A stretch of DNA of 64,000 bases from Adiantum capillus-veneris (Eukaryota; Streptophyta; Polypodiopsida; Polypodiales; Pteridaceae). The notes under the pieces are model-generated. The model ran no database searches. It had not been told where the DNA came from and saw only the letters and a program-made list of their open reading frames with translations. Below are positions 47,149 through 58,445 of this stretch, one piece after another (positions within the stretch are counted from its first letter, which is position 1; each line of letters begins with the position of its first letter). The stretch covers positions 75,931,435 to 75,995,434 of the forward strand of contig CM043950.1 of assembly GCA_014529385.2 (NCBI GenBank), in the 5' to 3' direction. Position numbers and translations under genes: made by a program.

Positions 47149-48843
47149 TGTGGTATCGGAGCTAATGCATAATTAGCATGTCCTAATTACATCGATTAAA
47201 ATCTCTATGCTAGATCTAGTGCTCTCTCTTTAAGCACTAAATCAATTAATAACTCTTTAAGAGTAGGGAAATTAGGCTCCATGCTAATTATCTCTCTCCT
47301 GGGATTTGGGTACGTCTATATGGAAATTTTTCTAACCAAAGTAGTTAGAGCTAATTGATAGTAAGCATTAAATTTTTTGCTTCACTAGATTTGCTTGATT
47401 AATTGTGCTTTGTTGGTTGCTCTTCCCACTTTTCCAACTTGCTTTATTTTTCTTGAAATCATTAATTGAATGTTTCAATGTATGTGTGTGCATAGAGGTT
47501 TTCACAACCTTTTGATTGCGCTAATCTATGCCTATTTCAGCCCAAGCACCAAGCAATATTATCGTGAATAAATCCTTGTGTTTTGTGCTTCTCTACCTTC
47601 GCCACATGCGACAGCTCAGCAATCATCCATCACCAAGGTTACGAAAATATGGGTCAAGAAATCAATCATGGCAACCAAGCCCAGGAAATTGTGAATACCT
47701 AAACGCCAAATCAATACCTGTAAACCTACATTACCTACAAAAAATTTAAACCATTACGAATTGCCCACCGCTGTTGTCAAACGTCCTAAGCCGATGGACC
47801 ACTCTCTTCGACATACAACCACACTCTCTTCGACATACAACCACACTCAAATGGGTAAGGCAATCGAAACAACATCGCCTCACGATGCCTCTTCTAGTGG
47901 ATCCACCCCTAGGGAACTTAGATGGCAACCCAAAAAATGCCAACAACCGACACCATCGGCAACATCAAAACTTTTGCAGTTCATAGTCAAACACAGAGCA
48001 CGCCTTCTACAATTACTATTGTTCGGGCCATGCAGCTTCCAAGGAACCTCGCCACCAGCAGCCATTGAACATATTTTTCAACACCTATCTCTTGCACAAC
48101 AATTTGTTTTCCCATGCATATCCTCCATGAGCATCATAGAGCCACACTATATGGCTATGCATAGACACATGCTTTATTCCAATGCACTCTGACACATGCT
48201 CGTCGCGGACGACTCACTTTAGGAAGGGGGGAAAAGCGGTTGGAGTACCACTTGTATATACCATTACTATCATCCTGTTTCTTTTCTTTTCTTTTCTTTC
48301 CTTTTCGTTTCCTTTCTTTCCCGTTTTCTTAAAAAACACAAGTTTTTGGAGCCTGACAGACTCTTAGTTGGCATAATCATGAGCCATATCGTCACGATAT
48401 GATACCAGAATAAGAGTATCTATATAAGGGAGGTGACTAATAATCATTGTGATTTTGGCTAATTTTGGCCGACTAATAATCATTGTAAATAATTTTCTTT
48501 TACAAAAATGCAAAAAATGACAGGTAATCAACAAAAAATTGATAAGTCGAGCCAAGAAAGTCATAATCGACTTTTGAAAGCAAATGCCAAAACTTCAAAG
48601 CAAGGACTACAACCATGGCAAATATGGAAAAATTCAACACAAAATGAATTTTGGACCAACTTCTGAAGGATCAAAACTGTAGATCGGACGCCATTTGTAA
48701 ACCGAGTGTCAGAATGACGAATGGTTCGAATCGCAGGTGATGTGCCCAACAAGATATGAGCAATGAAGGTAAGTATAAATGGGGCACTCCGGGTAGATTG
48801 GGATCATATAGTCCAAAAAGGGCAGCAGAAGCTCATTTGCATT

Positions 48844-48846
<3 letters not shown>
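47149..48846 (+). other. primer site, leader-like and unassigned sequence
   Basis: Primer site at 47150-47163, then leader-like DNA. A 22-bp perfect tandem duplication (CTCTTCGACATACAACCACA...) lies at about 47805-47848. A plus-strand frame of 143 codons (47761-48192) has Ser/Pro/Thr-rich composition and no recognisable domain; it may be chance. A TTTC-rich patch is at 48280-48325. Confidence 0.45.

Positions 48847-48934
<88 letters not shown>
48847..48934. repeat. (GA)n microsatellite
   Basis: Pure GA tract that marks the left limit of recognisable element F sequence. Arg-Glu and Ser-Leu frames across it are artefacts. Confidence 0.95.
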
Positions 48935-48936
<2 letters not shown>

Positions 48937-50547
48937 ACAGGAGAATAGGGTTTTCGGATTTGCTTATGCCTGGTACGACCACCTCGATGGATCTCACTAC
49001 ACGAGATTTGACAGGTATGATCATTTTCCTTGCAAGAGCATGTGTGTTTAACCCATACTGCATCAACATTACCAAAACAACAAATCAAAGCAGTACAAGG
49101 TCACAAAATCGACAAACTCACAGGGCCAATGTGGGAGTCCAAAACCCATCAGAAATAAGAAAAACTTCATCAGTAGACCACAACTACCTGGCAGAATCAG
49201 CCAACTAAGAACAGTAGGAAAAGGTGCTGGAATATGGATCACGATCCATGTTCCCAAAACCCTAAAATCAAGGAAACTTCTACAGGACCAACTATAGAGG
49301 CCCAGGAACAAAGCCCCATGACTGTTTTTGCAAAAAGCTTCCCAACATGGATCGCGATCCATGTACCTTTCTGCCAAAATCAGGATCAAAGAGGTTCACT
49401 AGCTAGACAATGTACCAATAGTCCTAGGGTTGCAAAATGATAACAAACAATGCTCTAAAGATCATCAGATCCACCTAGATTGCTACAGTCAGTTTGTAAA
49501 TGGTCTTTTGGTCAAAAGTACTACTAATGTAATTTGAAAAACTTCAAACTTTCCTCGAAGTCTATCAACAAGCAATTGTAACCTAAGAATGGTGATTGGA
49601 TCAAAATCAAGCAAAAGTATACTTGCAAAATGGTGAAACTTGCAAGATTCAGTTTGCCTTCCCAAAAGAATTCAAAGTCTGAGGAAACTTGCCAGGAAAC
49701 CAAGCAAAGCTATGGACTACAGACCTCAACCATAAAAAATCAATGCAAGGAGATTTCAAGCAAACCATGACTCCAAAAGTGGTGTCCAGAACCGGATCTG
49801 GTCAAAACGAAAAAAATATGGCCAAAAACTAAGAAAGGGAGAAAACTATGGAAAAACATGTCCAAAATTGAAAAAATTTCACCAGTGTACTAGGAAAACC
49901 TATAGGAACCAATGTGCACAAGAACTGTGTTCAAATGCTTCCCAACATGGATCGCGATCCATATACCTTTTTGGCCAAAATAAGTAAAACCCATGCCATT
50001 TGATTCAGTATGATTAAGAAAGCCAAGCCATGAAGTGTCAAGCCATTTGAATCCCAAAAACCCACTTCCAAAAGCCAAAATCTTTGAGTTTGTACATGAT
50101 TTCCAAAATTTAGCCCAAGTGTCAAACCATTGATCCAAATCCCAAAATTTTTGGACCAAGTCATAATCAAGATGAACCCTACTAGATGGTATCAACAGTT
50201 TTCCAAAATATTGCCCAACATGGATCGCGATCCATGTACCTTTAGCTCTAAATCCATAGAAAATTGCTCAATAGCATCCCCTTATGCCTAGGGACAACTT
50301 CCCAAAGTTAGAATTTTAAAAAATTTTCCAACATGGATCACGATCCATGTTCCTTTTTGCCAAAATCTATTTGTTTCATTACAGTTTTGTGCCTATAGTA
50401 ATCCTAGCTGCACTCGTGAAATTTGGTCAAATTTGGAGTAGTTTTGACAGAGTTAAGCTCACTTTTTTTTTTTATGGTCAAGTTTACACTTTTTGACAAT
50501 TTTGATCAATGGTTAAAATCTGATTTCACTTACAAATTGGCAACAGG
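48935..50547 (+). other. leader of element F
   Basis: Untranslated DNA with five palindromes; sequence between them has the same CAAAATTT/CCAAATTC texture as element A's leader but in the opposite window orientation, in keeping with F being on the plus strand. Confidence 0.75.
49232..50350. repeat. palindrome array in element F leader (five copies)
   Basis: ACATGGATCGCGATCCATGT or near copies start at 49232 (two changes), 49345 (perfect), 49945 (one change), 50218 (perfect) and 50331 (one change). Spacings 113, 600, 273 and 113 bp echo the 125 and about 282 bp of element A; 600 is about two units with one copy lost. All deviations are C-to-T or G-to-A. AGCTTCCCA or CCCA often precedes and ACCTTT follows, the reverse complement of the AAAGGTACATGG context in A. 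Confidence 0.95.
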
Positions 50548-51640
50548 ATGCCTCGAAGGAAAGCACAGAAGGAGTGGCATGTGGCACCCTATGAGATAAC
50601 GGACATCTCATCAAATGAGAAAGCTCACCTCACAGAACAAGTACTTGAATCAATTCCGGCAAACATTTTCATTGGAAGGTTCCAAGCCGCAGACGAAGAA
50701 ATTGTAAAGGCCACCATCTTTTCCTAGGAAATGTGGACTTTGCATCAGAATCCAGAAGTGCAAGCAAGGGTCAGGTGTCTACAGCTCGATAATTTCTTAA
50801 GACTGCCTCCTTGGGGAACGGATTTCAGACGGGCTTACGAGCTCACGAGCTCATAAACACAATTCAGTACAATGGGGAAGCAACTCTGACACACAAGTAC
50901 GGGGCAATCATTAAGGTAAAAGTTACAGCTGAAATCATAAATGAAGCCCTCCATTTGTTGCAAGGGATGCACAACCTCTTGCAGAAAACAAAGGCAATCG
51001 GCAATGATAAGGCCTTTTTGAAGAAACGTGGTCACAAGCTGACATATCAGGACCCGATCTACTCAGAAACGCAACTGGCGTTGCGTCTTATATCCCAACA
51101 TTTCAAGGTACAGAAGCCACCAAGATATGCTAAACCTTTCTTGCATATGGCATTGGTGATGGCGATGGGTTTGGCTGAAGGTAGGGTGGTCAGTTGCGAC
51201 TTTGGCAACTACCTGCTTGACACAATTGTGGAAGAAAATCTAAAGGGCGGCCAAAGAAGTAAAGCTTACATGAACGGAGGACCTATGCACACACAAATAG
51301 GCTATCAAGCATTGTGCATGATTGATGATCTACCACCTGCCCAAGTACAGATAGACCTAATCCACAGGTCCAAAAGAGTAGTGAGACTAGTGGCAGGACC
51401 TTCTACAAGACCGAATCCTGGAGTCAGAAAAACCAGTCAAAGTGCACCTTTAAGGGATTCGGACAGTAGGACGCTCGGAGTAGCCAGGAGGAGGGATCCA
51501 ACCCACGAGATACTCCTTCTGTGTACCAATCTTTGGAAGAAGAGAAGGATACCCTGTACACCCTGGGATACACTCGATTAAAGAAAAAGGCTACACATTT
51601 GGCAGAAGCTATCCCCATCACTCATGCCCGAAGGACAATG
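50548..51640 (+). pseudogene. element F large ORF, part 1 (N-terminal; unknown function)
   Basis: ATG at 50548 starts MPRRKAQKEWHVAPYEITDI. Lesions: TAG at 50725-50727 (in place of a probable Gln), an 8-bp duplication (GAGCTCAC repeated, about 50845) that shifts the frame, and a further shift before 51480. The main block, 50811-51430, contains INTIQYNGEATLTHKYGAII, KVTAEIINEALHLLQGMHNL, YSETQLALRLISQHFKVQKP and FLHMALVMAMGLAEGRVVSC. The pattern (a DNA/RNA-element protein with a helical middle) faintly recalls the uncharacterised plant-transposon domain found near Tat-type elements; I cannot confirm that. The frame runs open to the copia E insertion at RRTM. Confidence 0.55.
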
Positions 51641-51752
51641 TGTTGGAGCTATATATGGCTCACTCTACTGAACTTGGTCTCACCTATATATTTGTATCTT
51701 GTCCTCAATATGAATCAGTCTTTGGGAGCGTATATGGTGTGTCTCTTGTCTC

Positions 51753-51808
<56 letters not shown>

Positions 51809-51817
51809 ATCTCAACA
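51641..51817 (+). repeat. 5' LTR of copia E
   Basis: TGTTGGAGCTATATATGGCT to CTACATCTCAACA, with a 53-bp (CT)n tract at 51754-51806. TATATATGG near the start is TATA-like. Confidence 0.93.
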
Positions 51818-52525
51818 TGGTATCAGAGCGGTAATGATCACGTGCCGATTCAATTCATGGTGACACAACAGTATGTGTATGCGATTTGCATGTAAGATTC
51901 AAAATTGCTACAAATTTTATTTTTGAGCGTTGATTCTTGTTAATTGTGATTGTTTTGTGTTAAGAAGAATATGATTAGTGTTTTATGTGGCGTTTATTTC
52001 TAATCAATCTAATCGTTGATTACGTTTTCTTGTTGATGACACCCTGAACTTCATCTCAATTTTTCTTGCTGTTCTGCTCAAAATTTGGAGAAATGGGAAA
52101 AGCGCACTAGCACCTTTCATCCAAAACTTGTTCGTCTCCTCGAGCTCTTCGATTTGAGTTCTAGGTTTGCGTCAATCGGAGTTTGCAGCAGAAAGTTATG
52201 CTGTTTTTACTGCAATTGAGCTTGACGCAGCTTTCTTCGTCCTACTTCTTCGTGAAGCGTCCGCGATCGTTTTTCTTATTTTGGCGTTAACTTTTTCGAG
52301 AAGATTTAGCTTTTTGCTATTCGTATTGTGGCTGTCAATCTTGCGTCTCACGCCACTCTATTTTGAGGACTCATTTATTATTAACGTCTCCTTTACACTG
52401 CCTTTTTTGGGTGACGTCTCTCACATCTTTGGACGTTCCTTGAGCATCGTTCTTACGTTTATCGTTGACAGCACGCAGTACTCATATCTCTCTCATTCTC
52501 AATTGCAGCCTTCACCATATATGGT

Positions 52526-53600
52526 GTGCAGATTCTGCGATCTTATCTTATACGTCTTCTCGCAACAAGATATGGCTATGAATATTCTCGTCACTCTGGC
52601 CAGCGTTCTGTTCCTCCTTTCCAAGGTCAAGTATTTCCAGGCTGGAAAGCAAAGATGTTGTTAATTCTTGAAGGCGATGAACTCTCCAATGTTGTTCTTG
52701 GAAATTGTGTTTGTCCACCTCAGCCTGTTGATACGGATACTGATAACGTGATTATCACTGAAGGACCTATATTTGAATATTGGAATGTTGCCTATACGGA
52801 TTGGCAACGACGTGATAAAGCAGCTCGTCGGTATATTCTTTTTGCTCTTACTGATTCCCTTTTTCTTGATATGTATGAACTGCCTACTTCCCACGACGTA
52901 TGGAAGTACCTTATTGCAAACTTTCAGAAGAAATCTGTTACAGAAATACTTTATTTGAGAGGGTTGCTGAACAAGTTACAATATGAAGTTGGTACTGCCA
53001 TGACGTGATATATTGAATATTTCAAATCTATTATTAATCAACTTGCTGCTGTCGGTGATCCTGTTCCACAAAAGCAACTGATTACACTTCTCCTTGATAT
53101 GGTGAAGGACTCTTCTTATGATAACATTGTTACTATTCTCTCTAATAAAGATGGTATTGATTTCGACCAAGCCTGCATGTCTTTAATTGAATACTCTCAA
53201 CGTCAAAAACGTCGGAATGCTGGTCACGATACAGCTATGATTTCACAAGAGGAGACTGAGTCACAACAGATGGAACGTGCTTTTTATGCTTGAAGGCGTC
53301 CATTTCAACGAGAAAACCGCAGAGGTGGCCGTCGTGGTAATATTTTCTCTCTTCTCAAATTTCCTAATAAGCAATGTTCTTACTGCAATAGAAATGGCCA
53401 TACTGAAGATGATTGTTGGGCACGTGAATATGATGAAGAACAAAATATTACCCAAAAACAACCATGTTTATCTAGAGACTCTTCTTCTTCTTCTTGTGAA
53501 TATTGTGGACGATCTGGTCATCCCACTCATATGTGCTATAAGCGTTGATTCAACACAGATAAGAATAGAGCATATGCTAGTGAACATCGAAACAACATTG
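52526..53600 (+). pseudogene. copia E gag with two zinc knuckles
   Basis: Capsid protein. PFQGQVFPGWKAKMLLILEG, ILFALTDSLFLDMYELPTSH and DVWKYLIANFQKKSVTEILY form the copia gag core; FFVSIIN-type helices follow, then a basic Arg/Gly stretch. Two CX2CX4HX4C knuckles are present: CSYCNRNGHTEDDC (about 53370-53415) and CEYCGRSGHPTHMC (about 53495-53540). Stops TGA at 53006-53008, 53291-53293 and 53546-53548, all in one phase. Leader DNA from 51832 to about 52,520 precedes it; a hydrophobic frame there is out of phase and discounted. Confidence 0.85.
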
Positions 53601-53995
53601 TACCAAAAACAAGCTGCGTCCTATGTGCAGTTGCTCCAGACAGAATACTTCATGTACGTGATGGATCACTTTTTATTGTCGATTCTGGTGCTACAAGAAA
53701 TATGACATATCAGTCTAAGTGGCTCCATAACTATCATCCACTACCAGTTCAACGTGTTGTTTATCTTGCTGATGATACTACTTGTCAAGTAAAGGGTGTT
53801 GGAGACTTATATCTTGGTACCTTATCTTCTTCCACTCGAATTTTGCGAGGAGTATTACATGTACCAGATCTTCAACGTAATCTTCTTTCAGTTGCTAGAC
53901 TTGTTGATCTTGGTCTGTTTGTTGGATCTGATCATACCAAATGCCGAATTGAGAAAGATGGACAAACTATAGCCATTGCTCCTTGAAACGGTAAT
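53601..53995 (+). pseudogene. copia E protease
   Basis: Aspartic protease that would process the polyprotein. LFIVDSGATRNMT carries the intact D-S-G-A catalytic motif, followed by YLADDTTCQVKGVGDLYLGT and LRGVLHVPDLQRNLLSVARL. A TGA at 53984-53986 (probable former Arg) lies just before the integrase. Confidence 0.88.
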
Positions 53996-55170
53996 TTGTT
54001 TGAACTCTCTCTCAACGATGCTGTAGCAAATATTTTCACTGCTCCAGGTGATCATGATTGCAAAGTATGGCATCACTGTTTTGTTCATGCTGATTTCTCA
54101 AAACTCCTTGATCTTCAATGTCGTGATCTTGTCCATGGCATGGATCTTAAAGCCCATCCCCATATGGGAATTTGTGAATTTTGTGCTCTTGGGAAACACA
54201 ATCGTAAACCCTTTCCTCTTTCAAATACAACTCATTCTCATGACATATTGGATCTTTTTCATACTGATATATGTGGACCTCTACCTTCTTCGAGATCACA
54301 ATATTGCTACTTCATTACTTTCATTGATGATTTCTCAAGGTATACGACTGTATTTCTACTTAGACAAAAATATGAAGCCTTATCTGTTTTCAAACAATTC
54401 CACAAGGCTGCGGAACTTCAAACTGGTCGTCGCCTTAGGAAGCTTCGTAGTGAAAATGGAGGCGAATATGTTTCTCGAGAGTTTGTGAGTTACTGTGCTG
54501 ACAGTGGAATTCATCATGAACACACTATTCCATATTCGCCTCAACAGAACGGTGTTGCTGAACGAAAGAATCGCACTATTCTCAATGCTATAAGATGTAT
54601 GCTGATTCATTGTGGCTTATCTCGTGTTTTCTGGGTTGAAGCTACTTTGACAGCAGCATTTATTCAGAATCATCTTCCTACTACTGCACCCTCTGGTAAG
54701 ATACCCATCACAACATGGACATGTGACATTCCTTCTGTATCTCATTTTCGAACCTTTGGATGTATTGCTTATATTCATGTTCCCAAAGAAACACGAACAA
54801 AGCTTGATGCTCCTGGTCTTAAAGTTATTTTTATTGGATATTCTGACACTTCCAAAGGCTACAAATTCTATGACCCTTCCTCCAAGAAAGTAATTGTGAA
54901 TCATGATGCTACTTTTAACGAACAGCTTATGGGGGGCTCATGGTCCATGGATGATTCTGATGATACTAAATCATTGCTTCAGGCTTTTCCATTTCTTTCA
55001 GAAGATGAAACTCTTCCTATAGAGCAACTTTCCTCTTCACAACCATCCATTCCAAATGTTACCAATGATGATATTGATATTTTTGTTGATCTGCCTATTG
55101 ATTTTGAACATGGCTCATGTCATGTTTATGATGACGATATTGCTGATAATGCTTTTTCTACTTCTGAAGA
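53996..55170 (+). pseudogene. copia E integrase
   Basis: Open in one frame of 689 codons that continues into RT. Zinc domain: HHCFVHADFSKLLDL (H, H) and CEFCALGKHNRKPF (C, C). Core: FHTDICGPLPSSRSQYCYFI (first Asp), FIDDFSRYTTVFLLRQK, LRSENGGEYVSREF (usually RTDNGGEY; the second catalytic Asp reads Glu) and NGVAERKNRTILNAIRCMLI (catalytic Glu). GKQ-type end and VIFIGYSDTSKGYKFYDPSS follow, then a Ser/Asp-rich linker. The D-to-E change at the second catalytic position is unusual and might impair activity. Confidence 0.9.
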
Positions 55171-55870
55171 TCCCGTTACTTATGATGAAGCTATCTCTTC
55201 ACCACAAAAGGATCAATGGAAAGAGGCTATGGAAGCAGAGTACGATTCTCTTATCTCTAAAGGTACATGGATACTAACTGAATTACCTCCTGGTCGTACA
55301 ACTATTAAATGTAAGTGGGTGTATAAGACAAAAGTAAAAGCAGATGGATCTTTTGACAAGTTCAAGGCGCGTTTAGTTGCAAAAGGTTACTCCCAAGTAG
55401 CTGGTGTTGATTATCAAGAGACTTTTTCACCAGTTGTTCGCATTACAAGTGTTCGAGTTTTATTGGCATTTGCTGTTCAATTTGATTTAGAAGCTCATCA
55501 AATGGATGTGCGAACTGCTTTTCTTAATGGTGACTTGGAAGAGGAAATTAATATGGAACAACCAGAAGGGTTTGTTATTCCAGGTAAAGAAGACCTTGTT
55601 TCTCAACTCCATAAGGCACTATATGGTCTCAAACAAGCTTCGCGAGCCTGGTATACAAAATTTGATCTTTTTCTCACCTCTAAAGGATTCATCTCTTGCT
55701 CGTCAGACCCCAACTTATACATCAAACGCCAAGGTAGCAGTTTTGTGATTCTTGCTCTTTATGTGGATGATACGATCCTTGTTTCCAATGATTTGGGATT
55801 TCTTCAGCAAGTGAAAAAGTATTGTCTTCTGCATTTGATATGGTGGATCTTGGAGAGATTCACTCTTGTC
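55171..55870 (+). pseudogene. copia E reverse transcriptase
   Basis: DEAISSPQKDQWKEAMEAEY opens the domain; KWVYKTKVKADGSFDKFKAR, LVAKGYSQVAGVDYQETFSP, HQMDVRTAFLNGDLEEEINM (first catalytic Asp), QLHKALYGLKQASRAWYTKF and LALYVDDTILVSNDLGFLQQ (YVDD box) follow without a stop. A frameshift near 55820 then breaks the frame in the next block; RNase H continues in other frames. Confidence 0.9.
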
Positions 55871-56746
55871 TTGGCATTCAAATCCAACGGAACCATACAA
55901 AAGGTATTTTATTCCTTTGAAAGTCAAAGTTTATTGCAGATACTATTCAAAAATTTGGTATGGAATTTGCACATTCAGCCAACACACCTTGTCTTGCGAG
56001 CTCTACGAAGAACACTTTTGACAATGGCGGTCAACTTGTCACAAATCAACCTTATGCTAACTTGATTGGATGTCTTCAGTTTGTTGGCATGAACACGTCC
56101 TGATATTTTGTTTTCTGCTAATTATCTTGGACAACATCTTGCATGTCTTTCTCTTAAGCATTGGTCTACTGCAAAGAGTGTATTGAAATACTTGAAAGGC
56201 ACTACAGATTTTGGTTTAGTCTATCGACGACAACTCACATCGGATTCTATGCAATCTCTTTCTCTTTTGGGTTACACAGATGCAGACTGGGCAAGCTCAC
56301 ATTTATCTATGCGATCTACTAGTGGAAATTTCTTCTTTATAAATGGTTGTCTTGTTTCTTGGACCAGCAAGAAACAACGTTGTGTTGCAGTTTCTACGAC
56401 TGAGTCAGAATATGTTGCGGAATCACTTGCACGCTTGTGAGTTGATTTGGCTTCGACAAATGTTGGTTGATATTGGTCACTCTCCTCTTTCTAGCACACC
56501 CTTGCGGTGTGACAACCAAAGTGCTATTAGTCTTGCAAAAGACTATGTTCAAGATAATAAGTCAAAGCACATTGCTGTCCATTATCATTATGTCAGGCAT
56601 GAAGTACGCAAAGGAACCATTATGGTTGAACACTGTCCAAGTGACCAGATGATTGCAGACATTTTGACCAAAGGCTTCAATGAGTCACGTTTCATCCTCT
56701 TGCGCTCGGAGCTCGGAGTTGCTTCGGCCTCACTCTTTCTAGATTA
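55871..56746 (+). pseudogene. copia E RNase H region
   Basis: Blocks spread over two frames: ANYLGQHLACLSLKHWSTAK, VLKYLKGTTDFGLVYRRQ, LLGYTDADWASSHLSMRSTS (first Asp), VSTTESEYVAESLA (Glu), then after a shift near 56430 LIWLRQMLVDIGHSPLS, CDNQSAISLAKDYVQDNKSK (Asp), HIAVHYHYVRHEVRKG and ADILTKGFNESRF (last Asp). The three frame changes (55820, 56095, 56430) make it inactive, but all catalytic residues remain. A stop at 56744-56746 ends the ORF. Confidence 0.87.
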
Positions 56747-56997
56747 GCTTCTTTGCTATTGTAATAGCTTTGTACATATGACATTGTAATCTTTTAGGTA
56801 TCATGCACTATGCACACTCCACATTTGCACATTGTGATATCTAAGTCACTTGAATATTTGTACATAGATGCACAATTCACTTTCACATCATCACCGTGTT
56901 GGTTCATATTTGCACATTGTATAGGGGCTTGGGTTTTTCCCTTGAACTCACCAAGGGTTTTTTCATCCAAAGTTAGAGACCATTGTTTGAGTGGGGG

Positions 56998-57142
56998 TGC
57001 TAGAGCTATATATGGCTCACTCTATTGAACTTGGTCTCACCTATATATTTGTATCTTGTCCTCAATATGAATCAATCTTTGAGAGCATATATGATGTATC
57101 TCTTGTCTCGTCTCTCTCTCTCTTTCTCTCTACATCTCAACA
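56998..57142 (+). repeat. 3' LTR of copia E
   Basis: TGCTAGAGCTATATATGGCT to CTACATCTCAACA; preceded by GAGTGGGGG. It has only about 25 bp of CT repeat where the 5' LTR has 53. Confidence 0.93.
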
Positions 57143-58445
57143 CAATGGAAGAGGCACAGGCATTGAGGGAAAAGATCTGCCAACAAAAGAAAGATCACCA
57201 ACAAACCCAAGAGACGAAAGCGGATGACGAGAAAGAAGATGATGAAGTTGAGGATGTTCCGCTGATACGCACGTAGCCAGAGGTCTTGGAAAGGATCAAG
57301 CAACAAAAGACGAAGGAAGCTAAAGAGAAACGAGAAATTGCCAGTGCCATGTGGCAAAGAATTCACAATAAGCTCAAACAAAAGATGGAGCAACGGCAGC
57401 AAGAAGAATCTAAGAAGCAACGCGTCGATGATTTGGAATCATTTGACGAATCTGGAAAAAGTAAAGAGGAGAAAAGTCTCGCGCAAGGAGAGGGACAAAA
57501 CAAGACACAGGAAGGACAAGACCAAGACCGCAGTTCGCCCAAGGATGCTGAGACAGTTTCAAAGAGGTCAGAACAAGAAAAAGGGAAAAGTGCAGGACAA
57601 TCGGAGCAAAGAGTCGACGAAAAGCAGATGGAACAGCAAGGCAATCAACAAATGGAATCACAAACAAATCTTGCCACGACGTCTGATGCAATAGAGGGTT
57701 TAAAACAAAAGGAAAAGCAGGCTTAGGCGGTCGAGCATTCAGATCAGCAGGGACCAAGAACGCAACGCATTCAAGCAAACATAAAAGAAGGAGCGGAGAT
57801 GGTTAGCCCCTTTGATATTGACAATCACCTAGAGCAGATCAAACTGCAGTTTCAATGTCAAAGAGCTCTTTATAACCTCAAGGAGTTGGAACTAGAAGAT
57901 AACAAAAAGGAGGTATCTCGAGTAGCAGTAGAATTCGAGCAATTGAAGCAACAAATAGAGGCACTGAAGAACGCACAAGTCTAGGCGCAATTGAAGATGC
58001 AGAGAGAAAGAGAGAATGCAAGCTACTATTATAAAGAAGTGCAACAATTCAATGAGGTGAACTCAGCATACAGATCAAACAACAACGCCTCGAGGAGGAG
58101 CTAACCAGGGAAAAGAAACAGAATGAGAAGCTACAAGGCTCATATGCCGTGGTTAGCAGGTCTCTCACTCAACTCTTGGCAATACAGGAGACACCATCCT
58201 CTTCGACTATGCCTGCCGGCTCTAATTCCTTGAGCCAGGAGATCAAAGAGTTAGAAGAAGCCCTAAAACAAGAAAAATATGATAGACGGATTATGAGAGC
58301 AGGTCGTAGGGCACTACAACAGGCAAAGGATGAGGAGATTGAAGACTTGAAAAAGTAGTTGGCTGAGGTAAGAAAGGAAGTAGAGGATCTGAAAGCAAAT
58401 CAAACAAAGGATCAACAAGACACATGAGAATTTGAGCAGGGACAA
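57143..58445 (+). pseudogene. element F large ORF, part 2a (coiled-coil region)
   Basis: Continues the part 1 frame across the copia insertion: EEAQALREKICQQKKDHQQT and a long Glu/Lys/Gln-rich run (KQQKTKEAKEKREIASAMWQ, RIHNKLKQKMEQRQQEESKK, then KELELEDNKKEVSRVAVEFE and EEALKQEKYDRRIMRAGRRA), very likely coiled coil. Stops: TAG at 57274, 57724, 57982 and 58356 and TGA at 58425; a frameshift falls between 57990 and 58140. TAG is what CAG (Gln) becomes by C-to-T change, so most stops look like decay of Gln codons. No known domain; the coiled coil could mediate self-assembly. Confidence 0.6.

Larger units (their letters stand above)
51636..57147 (+). mobile_element. Copia E: near-complete Ty1/copia element with TSD CAATG, nested in F
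   Basis: LTRs at 51641-51817 (177 bp) and 56998-57142 (145 bp); the length difference is mainly the internal (CT)n. TSD CAATG at 51636-51640 and 57143-57147. Primer site TGGTATCAGAGCGG from 51818; purine tract GAGTGGGGG before the 3' LTR. The coding region is one frame from about 52,620 to 55,820 interrupted only by four TGA codons, then frame changes to the end of RNase H. All four stops fit CGA (Arg) to TGA. Insertion left the flanking F reading frame in phase on both sides. Confidence 0.95.

Noticed and set aside
47761-48192. 143-codon plus-strand frame as a host gene
   Set aside because: Low-complexity composition, includes a 22-bp tandem duplication, no domain and no splice context; not enough to call.
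52167-52664. 165-codon hydrophobic frame resembling a membrane protein
   Set aside because: It lies in the leader and gag start of copia E, out of phase with gag; the T-rich DNA gives hydrophobic codons by chance.
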